DNA from: Paracoccaceae bacterium
GTDB lineage: Bacteria; Pseudomonadota; Alphaproteobacteria; Rhodobacterales; Rhodobacteraceae
Assembly: GCA_027489355.1 (NCBI GenBank)
Contig: JAIXZY010000035.1
Span: forward strand, 62,001-126,000
DNA length: 64,000 bases
Direction of reading: 5' to 3'
Under the pieces are notes generated by a model that was not told where the DNA came from, did no database searches, and was given only the letters and a program-made list of their open reading frames with translations. Position 1 is the stretch's first letter, and each line of letters begins with the position of its first letter. This document shows, in pieces, positions 8,230 to 14,795 of this stretch. Made by a program: the position numbers and the translations under genes.

Positions 8230-8603
8230 TACGAAGCCTCCCTTCGGACGGGTGCCAGAGGGCACCCAGGCCACGCGATCCCTTCTTCGACATCGCGCCG
8301 TTGGAACATCTAGCAGCAATGTGGGGAAGGATTCGTGACGATGTGTCCACTATCACAGATTTTGTGGAAAAGAGCCAGCGCCGCCGCCCGCAGGCCACCT
8401 TTGTCCGCTGCTTTCCGCCCCGGATGCCTGGACCGGCCTGTTCCCGCAGACTGGATTGTCGGACGACGGGAGCTATCTGCCGAATGTGTCCCCATCGCGC
8501 CAGAGAGCGCCTGATCGACGCGCCGGGACAACTTGCCGGTCGCATCACGGGTCCGGGTGGGATAGAGTCGGAGACAGGAAACGCGCGCGGGGTGGAGAAG
8601 GTG

Positions 8604-8783
8604 ATGCCGCAGGATTCGGGACCAGAGCCCAAAGGCGACCCGGCACTCGCTGCGGCCGCGGCCCGCGTACTGGATGAGGTTAAGGCCGAGCCGGTGCCGG
8701 AGCCGATCCTTGAACTTGCGCAGAAGCTGGACCGCACGCTTCAGGCCCAGCGAAAGAAGGCGATCACGCCCGCGCAGGACTGA
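8604..8783 (+). CDS. NepR-like small protein (candidate anti-sigma factor)
   Basis: A 59-residue protein with ATG 8604 after GGAGAAGG. Its core, RVLDEVKAEPVPEPILELAQ followed by KLD, resembles the NepR family pattern (two short helices around E-P-[IV]-P-x-x-[FI]-x-x-L-x-x-x-L-D). NepR binds and blocks EcfG sigma factors and is removed by phosphorylated PhyR. No PhyR (sigma-like domain plus receiver) is visible in this window, and the neighbouring receiver protein lacks the sigma-like N-terminus, so the match rests on the short core only. The 370-nt gap before it (8230-8603), shared with the divergent receiver gene, shows no GGAAC-type promoter for either gene. It may be an unrelated short helical protein. 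Confidence 0.5.
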   Translation: MPQDSGPEPKGDPALAAAAARVLDEVKAEPVPEPILELAQKLDRTLQAQRKKAITPAQD

Positions 8784-8801
8784 CAGTCGGGGGCAGCCAT
8801 C

Positions 8802-8990
8802 TTAGCCACGGATGGGCGGAGTAATCTCGCCCGGAGGAATCTGTTGCGGATCCTGCGGAGGGATCGGCTGCGGGTCCGGCATCGGGTCCGGGTGCACGTC
8901 CGGAGGCGAAGGGTCGCCGGGCACGGGCAGATCGGGTTCCGGGGGCGGAAGATCGGGCTGATCGGGGCGACCAAGGGTGCTGAAGGTCAT
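8802..8990 (-). CDS. Small proline/aspartate-rich protein
   Basis: A 62-residue, almost wholly disordered protein: about one third Pro, many Asp, with P-D-P and Q-P-I-P-P repeats. It starts MTFSTLGRPDQPDLPP at ATG 8990, chosen because the 5' extension lacks a ribosome site. A candidate EcfG promoter (GGAAC-N17-GGTT) is 50 nt upstream, which supports a real gene. Tiny Pro-rich genes like this are common in alphaproteobacterial stress islands; the function is unknown. Confidence 0.6.
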   Translation of the reverse strand: MTFSTLGRPDQPDLPPPEPDLPVPGDPSPPDVHPDPMPDPQPIPPQDPQQIPPGEITPPIRG

Positions 8991-9039
8991 TGCGGGTTCT
9001 TTCCGGGGGTGAGGGGCGTCCAGGGGGGACCTGACCTTC

Positions 9040-9065
9040 AACCCTGACAATCGCCCTGCGGTTCC
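9040..9065 (-). promoter_or_regulatory. EcfG-type promoter for the Pro-rich gene
   Basis: Minus strand: GGAAC (9065-9061), 17-nt spacer, GGTT (9043-9040), 50 nt before the start codon at 8990. Confidence 0.6.
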
Positions 9066-9117
9066 GCCCCTGCCCTGCAAAAGGCCGGGCCGGCCCTGCG
9101 ACCGGCCCGGCATCTGG

Positions 9118-9414
9118 TCAGTGACGATGTTCCGGCAGGCTCTTCAGCTGATCCTTGGTCCACGAGGTCAGCCCGTGGATGTTGCCGTTCTCGTCGCGCA
9201 TCATGTTCAGCTCGCCAAGGCTGACAAGCACCGGCTTCGAGCCGATCCCGAGGAAACCGCCGACATCCACCACCGCCTGCGGACTCGCCCCTTCGCGGTG
9301 CAGATGTGAGATGGTGCCGACCTTGGAATCGTCCGCGCCGTAGATCGTGGCGCCAACAAGGTTCGACTCGGTCAGTTCGGCAGGACTAAGACGGGTGTGG
9401 GTGCTGTGGTCCAT
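9118..9414 (-). CDS. PRC-barrel domain protein
   Basis: A 98-residue protein. ESNLVGATIYGADDSKVGTI and a later VVDVGGFLGIGSKPVLVSL are the typical beta strands of a PRC-barrel (PF05239), followed by a short helical tail ending in EHRH. Stand-alone PRC-barrel proteins are common, usually stress-induced, small proteins of unclear function in alphaproteobacteria. The ATG at 9414 follows GAAGGAG. An EcfG promoter (GGAAC-N16-GGTT) lies 54 nt upstream, back to back with the one for the divergent gene at 9542. Confidence 0.85.
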   Translation of the reverse strand: MDHSTHTRLSPAELTESNLVGATIYGADDSKVGTISHLHREGASPQAVVDVGGFLGIGSKPVLVSLGELNMMRDENGNIHGLTSWTKDQLKSLPEHRH

Positions 9415-9467
9415 TGCATCGGTCTCCTTCTTTCGGTGCCGGGAAAGCTCCGGCGGAATGGACGCCC

Positions 9468-9492
9468 AACCGCTCAGGCCCGGCGATGTTCC
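9468..9492 (-). promoter_or_regulatory. EcfG-type promoter for the PRC-barrel gene
   Basis: Minus strand: GGAAC (9492-9488), 16-nt spacer, GGTT (9471-9468), 54 nt before the start codon. Its -35 is only 2 nt from the -35 of the divergent promoter. Confidence 0.7.
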
Positions 9493-9494
9493 CC

Positions 9495-9520
9495 GGAACA
9501 ATCGGGTCCGGCCGGGGGTT
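9495..9520 (+). promoter_or_regulatory. EcfG-type promoter for the small membrane protein gene at 9542
   Basis: Plus strand: GGAAC (9495-9499), 17-nt spacer, GGTT (9517-9520). The ribosome site AAGGAGG follows at once, so the leader is very short (about 15 nt). Confidence 0.7.
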
Positions 9521-9541
9521 GTTCGCGCGAAGGAGGCCGCG

Positions 9542-9757
9542 ATGCCCCGCCTGATCCGCTTTCTCTTGTCCAGGTTCACCAACGGTGCCGTTCTGGGCCT
9601 CGCCGTTGCCGAGGCGCTGCTTTGGGCCGACTTCGGCCAGCTTGCCAGTCTGTTCGCAGGCAGCGTGGCGCTGACCCTACTGTTCTTCGGCCAGGCCGCA
9701 ATGCTGTTCGGCACCCTGGGGATGAGTGTCGCCGTCATGAACCTGTCGGACCGCTAG
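9542..9757 (+). CDS. Small two-helix membrane protein
   Basis: A 71-residue protein with an Arg-containing N-terminus (MPRLIRFLLSRF) and two hydrophobic helices (about 15-33 and 38-65), probably an inner-membrane hairpin. No family is recognised. AAGGAGG precedes ATG 9542 by 5 nt. Expression from the GGAAC promoter at 9495 suggests a stress-induced membrane protein. Its 3' end overlaps the convergent DUF3008 gene by 4 nt. Confidence 0.65.
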   Translation: MPRLIRFLLSRFTNGAVLGLAVAEALLWADFGQLASLFAGSVALTLLFFGQAAMLFGTLGMSVAVMNLSDR

Positions 9758-9936
9758 TCCTTCTTTTCGGGCAGGCCCTTGCGCCGGGTGCTGGCCAGTT
9801 CTTCCAACTCTTTCTCGGTCATTGACTTCGCCATTTCCCTTGACGCGCCGAACAGGTCCTTCCTGTCCACCTCGCCCCGCTTTGCCGCCAGGGCCGCCCC
9901 GGCCGCCTTCTGCTGTGCCTTCGATTTTGCCGGCAT
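9754..9936 (-). CDS. DUF3008 family protein
   Basis: A 60-residue basic protein starting MPAKSKAQQKAAGAALAAKR, with MAKSMTEKELEELASTRRKG near the C-terminus. Both segments are typical of DUF3008 (PF11450), small Lys/Ala-rich proteins of unknown function. GGAGG precedes the ATG. It lies 2 nt downstream of the gene at 9939-10103 and is probably cotranscribed from the GGAAC promoter at 10145. Confidence 0.9.
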   Translation of the reverse strand: MPAKSKAQQKAAGAALAAKRGEVDRKDLFGASREMAKSMTEKELEELASTRRKGLPEKKD

Positions 9937-9938
9937 CG

Positions 9939-10103
9939 TCAGTCCTCCGTTCTGGGCTTCACGCTTTCGGGCACCTGCTTTGCCGGATTGGCCTGGTCGA
10001 ATTCCTCGGGCCGGTGAGGTGAGCCTTCGTGGTCGTCCTGTGCATTTTGCCGGTCCAGAGGCGGCGTCCGCTTTTCGGCGGCGGGTCTGGGTTCGTTGGG
10101 CAT
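9939..10103 (-). CDS. Small disordered Pro/Glu/Asp-rich protein
   Basis: A 54-residue polar protein (MPNEPRPAAEKRTPPLDRQN at the start) with no predicted fold and no recognised family. AGGAGG precedes ATG 10103 at good spacing. It is the first gene of a two-gene unit with DUF3008 and has a GGAAC-N17-GGTT promoter 42 nt upstream. Function unknown. Confidence 0.6.
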   Translation of the reverse strand: MPNEPRPAAEKRTPPLDRQNAQDDHEGSPHRPEEFDQANPAKQVPESVKPRTED

Positions 10104-10144
10104 GGGTTCCTCCTGCAGCGCATCCACTTCGCCAACCCGAAAGC

Positions 10145-10170
10145 AACCCGAAAGGACGCCGGATTGTTCC
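10145..10170 (-). promoter_or_regulatory. EcfG-type promoter for the 10103-9754 gene pair
   Basis: Minus strand: GGAAC (10170-10166), 17-nt spacer, GGTT (10148-10145), 42 nt before the start codon at 10103. Confidence 0.65.
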
Positions 10171-10209
10171 GCCCCCAAACCGCAGACCTGGGATCATCGC
10201 ACCCTGGTT

Positions 10210-10256
10210 ACCCGTGGTTCTGCCCTGCAAAGCACCCGTGGTTCTGCCTGCAAAGC
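10210..10256. repeat. Tandem 23/24-bp direct repeat in an intergenic region
   Basis: ACCCGTGGTTCTGCCCTGCA (10210-) with AAGC is followed directly by a second copy lacking one C (10234-10256). It lies in the gap 10171-10397 between the small stress operon and the Tm-1-like gene, which otherwise shows nothing recognisable. Confidence 0.8.
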
Positions 10257-10397
10257 TGCGGTCTTGCGATCCCGTCCCTGTTCGGCCCGAGCAAGCCTGC
10301 CGTCCGGGGGGTACGTGCTGTGGCGAGCGGCCTGCATCGTCGGCGGCCAGGTAGCGGCCGCTCTTGCATTCTGCTGCCGAGGCTCGGAAGTCGGTTG

Positions 10398-11675
10398 TTA
10401 CAGCACTCCGTCCGCCAGCCACTGATCAAGGACCATCAGGGTTCCCTCAACAAAGCTCGGATCGTTGATGTGGCAGTTCGCGATGGTCGTGGGGACCTCG
10501 CCCGAAAGCTCATGCCGGAGGGTTTCGAAAAAGGCGGCCAGATCGGCGGGGGCGTGTGCGACTTCGCCCTGGAGGTCCCAGGCTTCGATCCCGTGCAGCG
10601 GAAGGACGACATGCACGGGGCCTGTCGCTGCGTTCAGGCGCAGAGCCATCTCCTTGGCAAGCAACCGACGTTCGTCGGCACTCAACGTCAGCGAAGAAAC
10701 TAGCTGGTTGTGCACATGGACCGGCCGTTCCCGCCACTTTTCCGGGAGAGGTTGCCAGGTCGGCCAGTCGACCAGATCTGCCGCGCCGGGGGCCACGATC
10801 TGGGGCACCCCATGTCGCCCGGCATTCCGCAGCCGGTCCGGCCCGCTTGAGACCATCGATCCGAACAGGTCGTTGGCAAGCTCTTGCATGCACAGGTCGA
10901 AGACTGCAGCGAAGCGTCCCTTCGCGGCCAGCGACTCGAAGGCACGGCCCCCCATGCCGGTGGAGTGGAATACGGCGACGCTGAAACCGCGCTGTTCCAG
11001 AGCAGGCTTGAGCAGCCGGATGTAGCTGAGGCAGGTATTGCCCAGCGAGGTGACGCCGATGAGCGGCAGATCGGAGTCCAGCGGGATCGCCGACCGAGCA
11101 GCGCCAAGCACGGCCCCGGCGGCCTGCGCCAGCGTCGACTTGCAGATCGCGTTCAGCCCGTAGAGACCGCCTGCCCAAAGGATCATCTGGACATCGGGAG
11201 CCAGACGTTCCGGCGGAATGATCGGCGAGAAGGCGACCGTGGACACGATGTACTTCGGCACACCAAGCGGCAGTGCCAGGGCAACGTCCAGCGCAAGGTC
11301 GGTACCCATCGTACCGCCCAGGGCGATCATCCCGTGGATCCGACCCGAGGTCACAAGATCGGCCGCAAGCCGAGACGCGCCCCGCGCCATCACGGACATT
11401 GCCTGGGATTCCTCGCCCAGGGCCGCCAGATCCGCAATGGATGCCCCGCCGGCCTCTGCGACCGCATGTTTGGAGATGTCCACCTCGTGGTCCGTGGTGC
11501 CCAGGATGCTGACGTCCATCCGCAGGACGCCACCGCCCTGTGAGCGAATGGTGTCCTCAAGGAAGGCCAGCTCGGCGGTCTTGGTGTCGTAGGTGCCGAC
11601 AATCAGGATCGTCCGGTCCTGTGCCGCCGGGGACCGCTGCAGATCAGTCTCGGGCCGCGTCACAGCTGAATCCAC
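10398..11675 (-). CDS. Tm-1-like ATP-binding protein (UPF0261)
   Basis: A 425-residue protein. ILIVGTYDTKTAELAFLED near residue 23 and the Gly-rich ALGGTMGTDLALDVALALP are typical of the Tm-1-like ATP-binding family (UPF0261), named from the tomato mosaic virus resistance protein Tm-1. Bacterial members sit in catabolic clusters, sometimes with TIM-barrel partners; their reaction is not settled. The start overlaps the end of the aldehyde dehydrogenase gene by 16 nt, so the two are cotranscribed and probably serve one pathway. The C-terminal part (VHVVLPLHGIEAWDLQGE) is complete. No truncation is seen. Confidence 0.85.
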   Translation of the reverse strand: MDSAVTRPETDLQRSPAAQDRTILIVGTYDTKTAELAFLEDTIRSQGGGVLRMDVSILGTTDHEVDISKHAVAEAGGASIADLAALGEESQAMSVMARGASRLAADLVTSGRIHGMIALGGTMGTDLALDVALALPLGVPKYIVSTVAFSPIIPPERLAPDVQMILWAGGLYGLNAICKSTLAQAAGAVLGAARSAIPLDSDLPLIGVTSLGNTCLSYIRLLKPALEQRGFSVAVFHSTGMGGRAFESLAAKGRFAAVFDLCMQELANDLFGSMVSSGPDRLRNAGRHGVPQIVAPGAADLVDWPTWQPLPEKWRERPVHVHNQLVSSLTLSADERRLLAKEMALRLNAATGPVHVVLPLHGIEAWDLQGEVAHAPADLAAFFETLRHELSGEVPTTIANCHINDPSFVEGTLMVLDQWLADGVL

Positions 11676-13147
11676 GCCGATTTGAGGTTCGTATACTTGT
11701 CCAGCGCATGCAGCGACTTGTCATGGCCGTTGCCCGATTGGCCATGCCCGCCAAGCGGAACCGTGAGGTCAGACCCGCCATAGGTGTTCACATGGACAAG
11801 CCCAGCGCGTACGGACCGCACCATCCGGTGCGCGCGTGACAGGTCGCGGGTCCAGACTCCGGCTGCAAGGCCGTACTCTGTCGCATTGGCCAAAGCGACG
11901 GCCTCGGCCTCGGAGTCGAAGGACATGACCGCCAGCACGGGGCCGAAGACCTCTTCCCGGGCAAGCGCCATGTTCGGGGTGATGCCCGTCACGATCGCCG
12001 GGCGCTGGTAGAAGCCGCCGGTCTCTTGCAGCAGACGCTCGCCTCCGAACAGAAGTTCTCCCCCCTCGTTCACGGCGCGGGCGATGTGGCCAAGGTTCTG
12101 GGACAGTTGCTGCTCGCTGATCACGGCGCCAATGTCGTTCTGCGCGTCCAGGGGATCGCCGACCCGCAGTTTGGCCGTGATCTCGACAAGCCGGTCCAGG
12201 AACGAATCCCGGATCGAGCTTTCGACCAGCAGGCGCGATCCGGCCACGCAGACCTGACCGGAGTTGCGGAAGATTGCGTTGGCGGCGGCTTTGGCGGCGA
12301 TCTCCAGATCGGGCGCATCGGCAAAGACGATGTTGGGCGACTTGCCGCCCAGTTCGAGATAGACGCGCTTGAGGTTCGAGCGCGCCGCGTATTCCAGAAG
12401 TCGCCGCCCCACCACGTTCGAGCCGGTGAAAGCCAGTACCTCGACATCCATGTGGGTCGCCAGCGCCTCACCCACCACCGCGCCCGCACCCGTGACGACG
12501 TTCAGCGCGCCCTCTGGCAGTCCGGCCTCCAGCGCAAGTTCGGCCAGTCGCAGCAGGCTGAGAGAGGCGGCCTCGGCCGGCTTCAGCACCACCGAATTGC
12601 CCTGCGCCAGCGCCGGGGCCAGCTTCCAGGCGCCAATCATCAGCGGCATGTTCCAGGGAACAATCGCGCCCACCACGCCGACGGGTTCGCGGTGAATCAG
12701 ACCAAGTGCGCTGGAAGCGGTCGGAGCAATCTCGCCATAGACCTTGTCGATGGCCTCGGCATAGTAGCGAAAGGTTGCTGCAGCCCCCAGGGGCTCGGCC
12801 TTCAGGGCCATACCGACTTCGGTTCCATTGTCACGGATTCCAAGAACCGCAAGCTCCTGGGCGTTCTGCTCAAGGAGGTCGGCAAGCCGCAGCAGCACCT
12901 TCTTGCGCTCTGCCGGGGCGCGCCGGGACCAGGTTCCGGCCTCGAAACAGCGTCGGGCGGCAGCGACAGCCGCGTCAATGTCCCGTGCGCTGCCCCGCGC
13001 GATTGTGGTGAGCGGGCGGCCGTCGATCGGAGAAATGACCTCGATGGTTTCTCCGGTGCTGGACGGACACCAATCCTTGCCGATCAGCATCTTGCGCGGC
13101 GCGATGTCTTGCTGGCGCAAACGGCTGAGCAGGTCTGGATCGATCAT
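11660..13147 (-). CDS. NAD(P)-dependent aldehyde dehydrogenase
   Basis: A 495-residue cytosolic ALDH of normal length. VVLKPAEAASL and FTGSNVVGRRLLEYA belong to the Rossmann cofactor domain, YLELGGKSPNIVFADA supplies the general-base Glu, and SGQVCVAGSRLLVES the nucleophilic Cys. It oxidises an aldehyde to the acid; the substrate is not fixed by sequence. The overlap with the downstream Tm-1-like gene and the divergent IclR regulator suggest a small inducible catabolic unit, and the nearby aminotransferase (14796) could supply an aldehyde from an amine. It resembles amino- or hydroxy-aldehyde dehydrogenases of amine catabolism, but this is inference. Confidence 0.93.
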   Translation of the reverse strand: MIDPDLLSRLRQQDIAPRKMLIGKDWCPSSTGETIEVISPIDGRPLTTIARGSARDIDAAVAAARRCFEAGTWSRRAPAERKKVLLRLADLLEQNAQELAVLGIRDNGTEVGMALKAEPLGAAATFRYYAEAIDKVYGEIAPTASSALGLIHREPVGVVGAIVPWNMPLMIGAWKLAPALAQGNSVVLKPAEAASLSLLRLAELALEAGLPEGALNVVTGAGAVVGEALATHMDVEVLAFTGSNVVGRRLLEYAARSNLKRVYLELGGKSPNIVFADAPDLEIAAKAAANAIFRNSGQVCVAGSRLLVESSIRDSFLDRLVEITAKLRVGDPLDAQNDIGAVISEQQLSQNLGHIARAVNEGGELLFGGERLLQETGGFYQRPAIVTGITPNMALAREEVFGPVLAVMSFDSEAEAVALANATEYGLAAGVWTRDLSRAHRMVRSVRAGLVHVNTYGGSDLTVPLGGHGQSGNGHDKSLHALDKYTNLKSAWIQL

Positions 13148-13254
13148 TTGATTGTCCGTTCAAGGCAATGGACCCGCAAGGGGCGATTTCCCGCAACCCT
13201 AGAAGTCGTCAGGGCCGCCACATAGCCCCGCAAAGGGTGACATCAGCCGCAAGT

Positions 13255-13285
13255 TATTTCATTATTATCAACGCTAATGGAAATA
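13255..13285. promoter_or_regulatory. Candidate IclR-type operator between ALDH and IclR genes
   Basis: TATTTCATTA (13255-13264) and TAATGGAAATA (13275-13285) are an imperfect inverted repeat in an AT-rich spot. The half-site TGGAAAT/ATTTCA resembles the classical IclR-family box (TGGAAAT-N-ATTTCCA). It overlaps the first possible start codon of the regulator gene (13277). Confidence 0.4.
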
Positions 13286-14131
13286 TTGACACGAATGGAC
13301 GACGCGCCTCTTCTCTTCCCCAGGGCGCCAGGAAAGGGCTTCACGGTGCGGACAGTAGCCAAGGCTTTGACGATTCTGGATCTCTTCACCGAAGAGACCC
13401 CGTCCCTTCGCCTGGCCGATATTGCCGAACGAACCGGACTGGACCGTTCGACGGCCTATCGGATGCTGCAGACCCTGTGTGAGTTCGGCTATCTGGACCA
13501 ATCCGAGGAAACCAAGAAGTACCGGCTTGGCGCGACGGTCGTCCGTCTGGCCCGCACGCGGGACGCCGTGGTGCAGACGGGCGATCTGTACCACGATCTG
13601 CTAAGAAGACTGACCCAGGAGACGCAGGAAACGAGCCACGCCTCGCATCTGGCCGGCTACCAGATCGCAACCATCGCTGCCTGTCCGGGCCTGCACAACA
13701 ACCGCGTTTTCGTAGAAGCCGGCGGTCGGCTGGAGCCGCACGCCACTGCCTCGGGCATCGCCTGTCTGGCCTATGCCGGTCCGGCCTTTCTTGAACGAGC
13801 ACTCGCCCGACCGCTGACGTCTTTCGCCGAGAACACGCCCATGACGCCGGAAGATCTCATGGCGGCGCTGACGGCGACGCGGAAGCGGGGTTACAGCACC
13901 GCGCCCGGCACCTTTGACCCCGAGGTCTATGGCGTCGCCGCCCCGATCTTCGGCGCAAAGGGTCTTGCGGTGGGCGCGGTCGCGGTGGCCACGCCCTTCT
14001 CGCGCATGACCCCCGAGTTGGAGCGCCACATAGCGCGCTGCACAATTGCCGCCGGACTAGAGGCCAGCCGCGTCGAGGCTGGCGTCGTCCCGGAAAGCTA
14101 TCTCGAACTGACAAGGACGATACTGGAATGA
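13277..14131 (+). CDS. IclR family transcriptional regulator
   Basis: Up to 284 residues. The N-terminal winged helix-turn-helix (TVAKALTILDLFTEETPSLR, then LADIAERTGLDRSTAYRMLQ) and the C-terminal IclR effector domain are both present and of usual length. The start is uncertain: ATG 13277 and ATG 13295 lack ribosome sites, while GTG 13346 is preceded by AGGAAAGG and would begin directly at the HTH. IclR proteins bind small organic acids or amines and repress or activate adjacent catabolic genes. Likely targets are the divergent ALDH/Tm-1-like unit and its own operon with the HAD and aminotransferase genes. Confidence 0.9.
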   Translation: MEILTRMDDAPLLFPRAPGKGFTVRTVAKALTILDLFTEETPSLRLADIAERTGLDRSTAYRMLQTLCEFGYLDQSEETKKYRLGATVVRLARTRDAVVQTGDLYHDLLRRLTQETQETSHASHLAGYQIATIAACPGLHNNRVFVEAGGRLEPHATASGIACLAYAGPAFLERALARPLTSFAENTPMTPEDLMAALTATRKRGYSTAPGTFDPEVYGVAAPIFGAKGLAVGAVAVATPFSRMTPELERHIARCTIAAGLEASRVEAGVVPESYLELTRTILE

Positions 14132-14784
14132 CGGACTACGGTCAGGCTCTCGTGCTGGACTTCGGCGGGGTTGTCACCCGCACGATGTTCGAAACGCACG
14201 AGTTGAGCGAAAAGGCCCTTGGCCTTGCCCCCGGAACGCTGACCTGGCGCGGCCCCTTTGCGCCCGATCAGGACAGCCTTTGGCGCGACATGCAGGCGGG
14301 CAAGATCACCGAACGCGACTACTGGATGGTCCGCGTGCGCGAGACCGGCGCCCTGCTGGGCGAGACGTGGAGCAGCTTTCCGCAGCTGATCTCACGCGCC
14401 CGCGGCGACGATCCGCTGGCCGTGATCCGGCCGGAGTTCCACGACGCCATGCACAAAGCCAAGGCGGCCGGCCGGCGGCTGGCGATCCTGTCGAACGAGC
14501 TTGACCTGTTCTACGGCGACGGCTTCCGCGCCAAGCTCCCCTTCCTGGCCGAGTTCGAGCTGATCGTCGATGCCTCGCACACCGGCATCCTGAAGCCCGA
14601 TCCCCGCGCCTATGAGGCCATCACAAAGGGCCTGGGGCTGCCGGCCTCGGCCTGCGTCTTCGTCGACGACCAGATGAAGAACATCCGCGGTGGCGAGGCG
14701 GCAGGCATGGCCTGCGTGCCTTTCGACGTCACCAAACCTGCCGCAAGCTATGGCAAGGCGCTGGCCTTGCTGGGAATTCACTGA
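14128..14784 (+). CDS. HAD-superfamily (IA) hydrolase
   Basis: A 218-residue protein. Motif I is LVLDFGGVVTR (nucleophile Asp near residue 11; the usual second Asp is Gly, as in several HAD-IA phosphatases). Motif II is ILSNE, the Lys lies in GILKPDPRAYE, and motif IV is CVFVDDQMKN. It is likely a phosphatase or dehalogenase-type hydrolase. The ATG overlaps the IclR stop (ATGA), indicating translational coupling. The aminotransferase gene follows 11 nt later. The substrate is unknown; the operon suggests a phosphorylated or halogenated intermediate in amine catabolism. Confidence 0.85.
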   Translation: MTDYGQALVLDFGGVVTRTMFETHELSEKALGLAPGTLTWRGPFAPDQDSLWRDMQAGKITERDYWMVRVRETGALLGETWSSFPQLISRARGDDPLAVIRPEFHDAMHKAKAAGRRLAILSNELDLFYGDGFRAKLPFLAEFELIVDASHTGILKPDPRAYEAITKGLGLPASACVFVDDQMKNIRGGEAAGMACVPFDVTKPAASYGKALALLGIH

Positions 14785-14795
14785 AGGACCCCGAC

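Noticed and set aside
8302-8330. GGAAC at 8302 between the receiver and NepR-like genes
   Set aside because: No NGTT follows at 16 or 17 nt, and it is about 300 nt from the NepR-like start.
10335-10365. AGCGGCCGCT palindrome and short CGGCC/GGCCG dyad
   Set aside because: Short GC palindromes are common in this DNA; no T tract or spacing suggests a terminator or operator.
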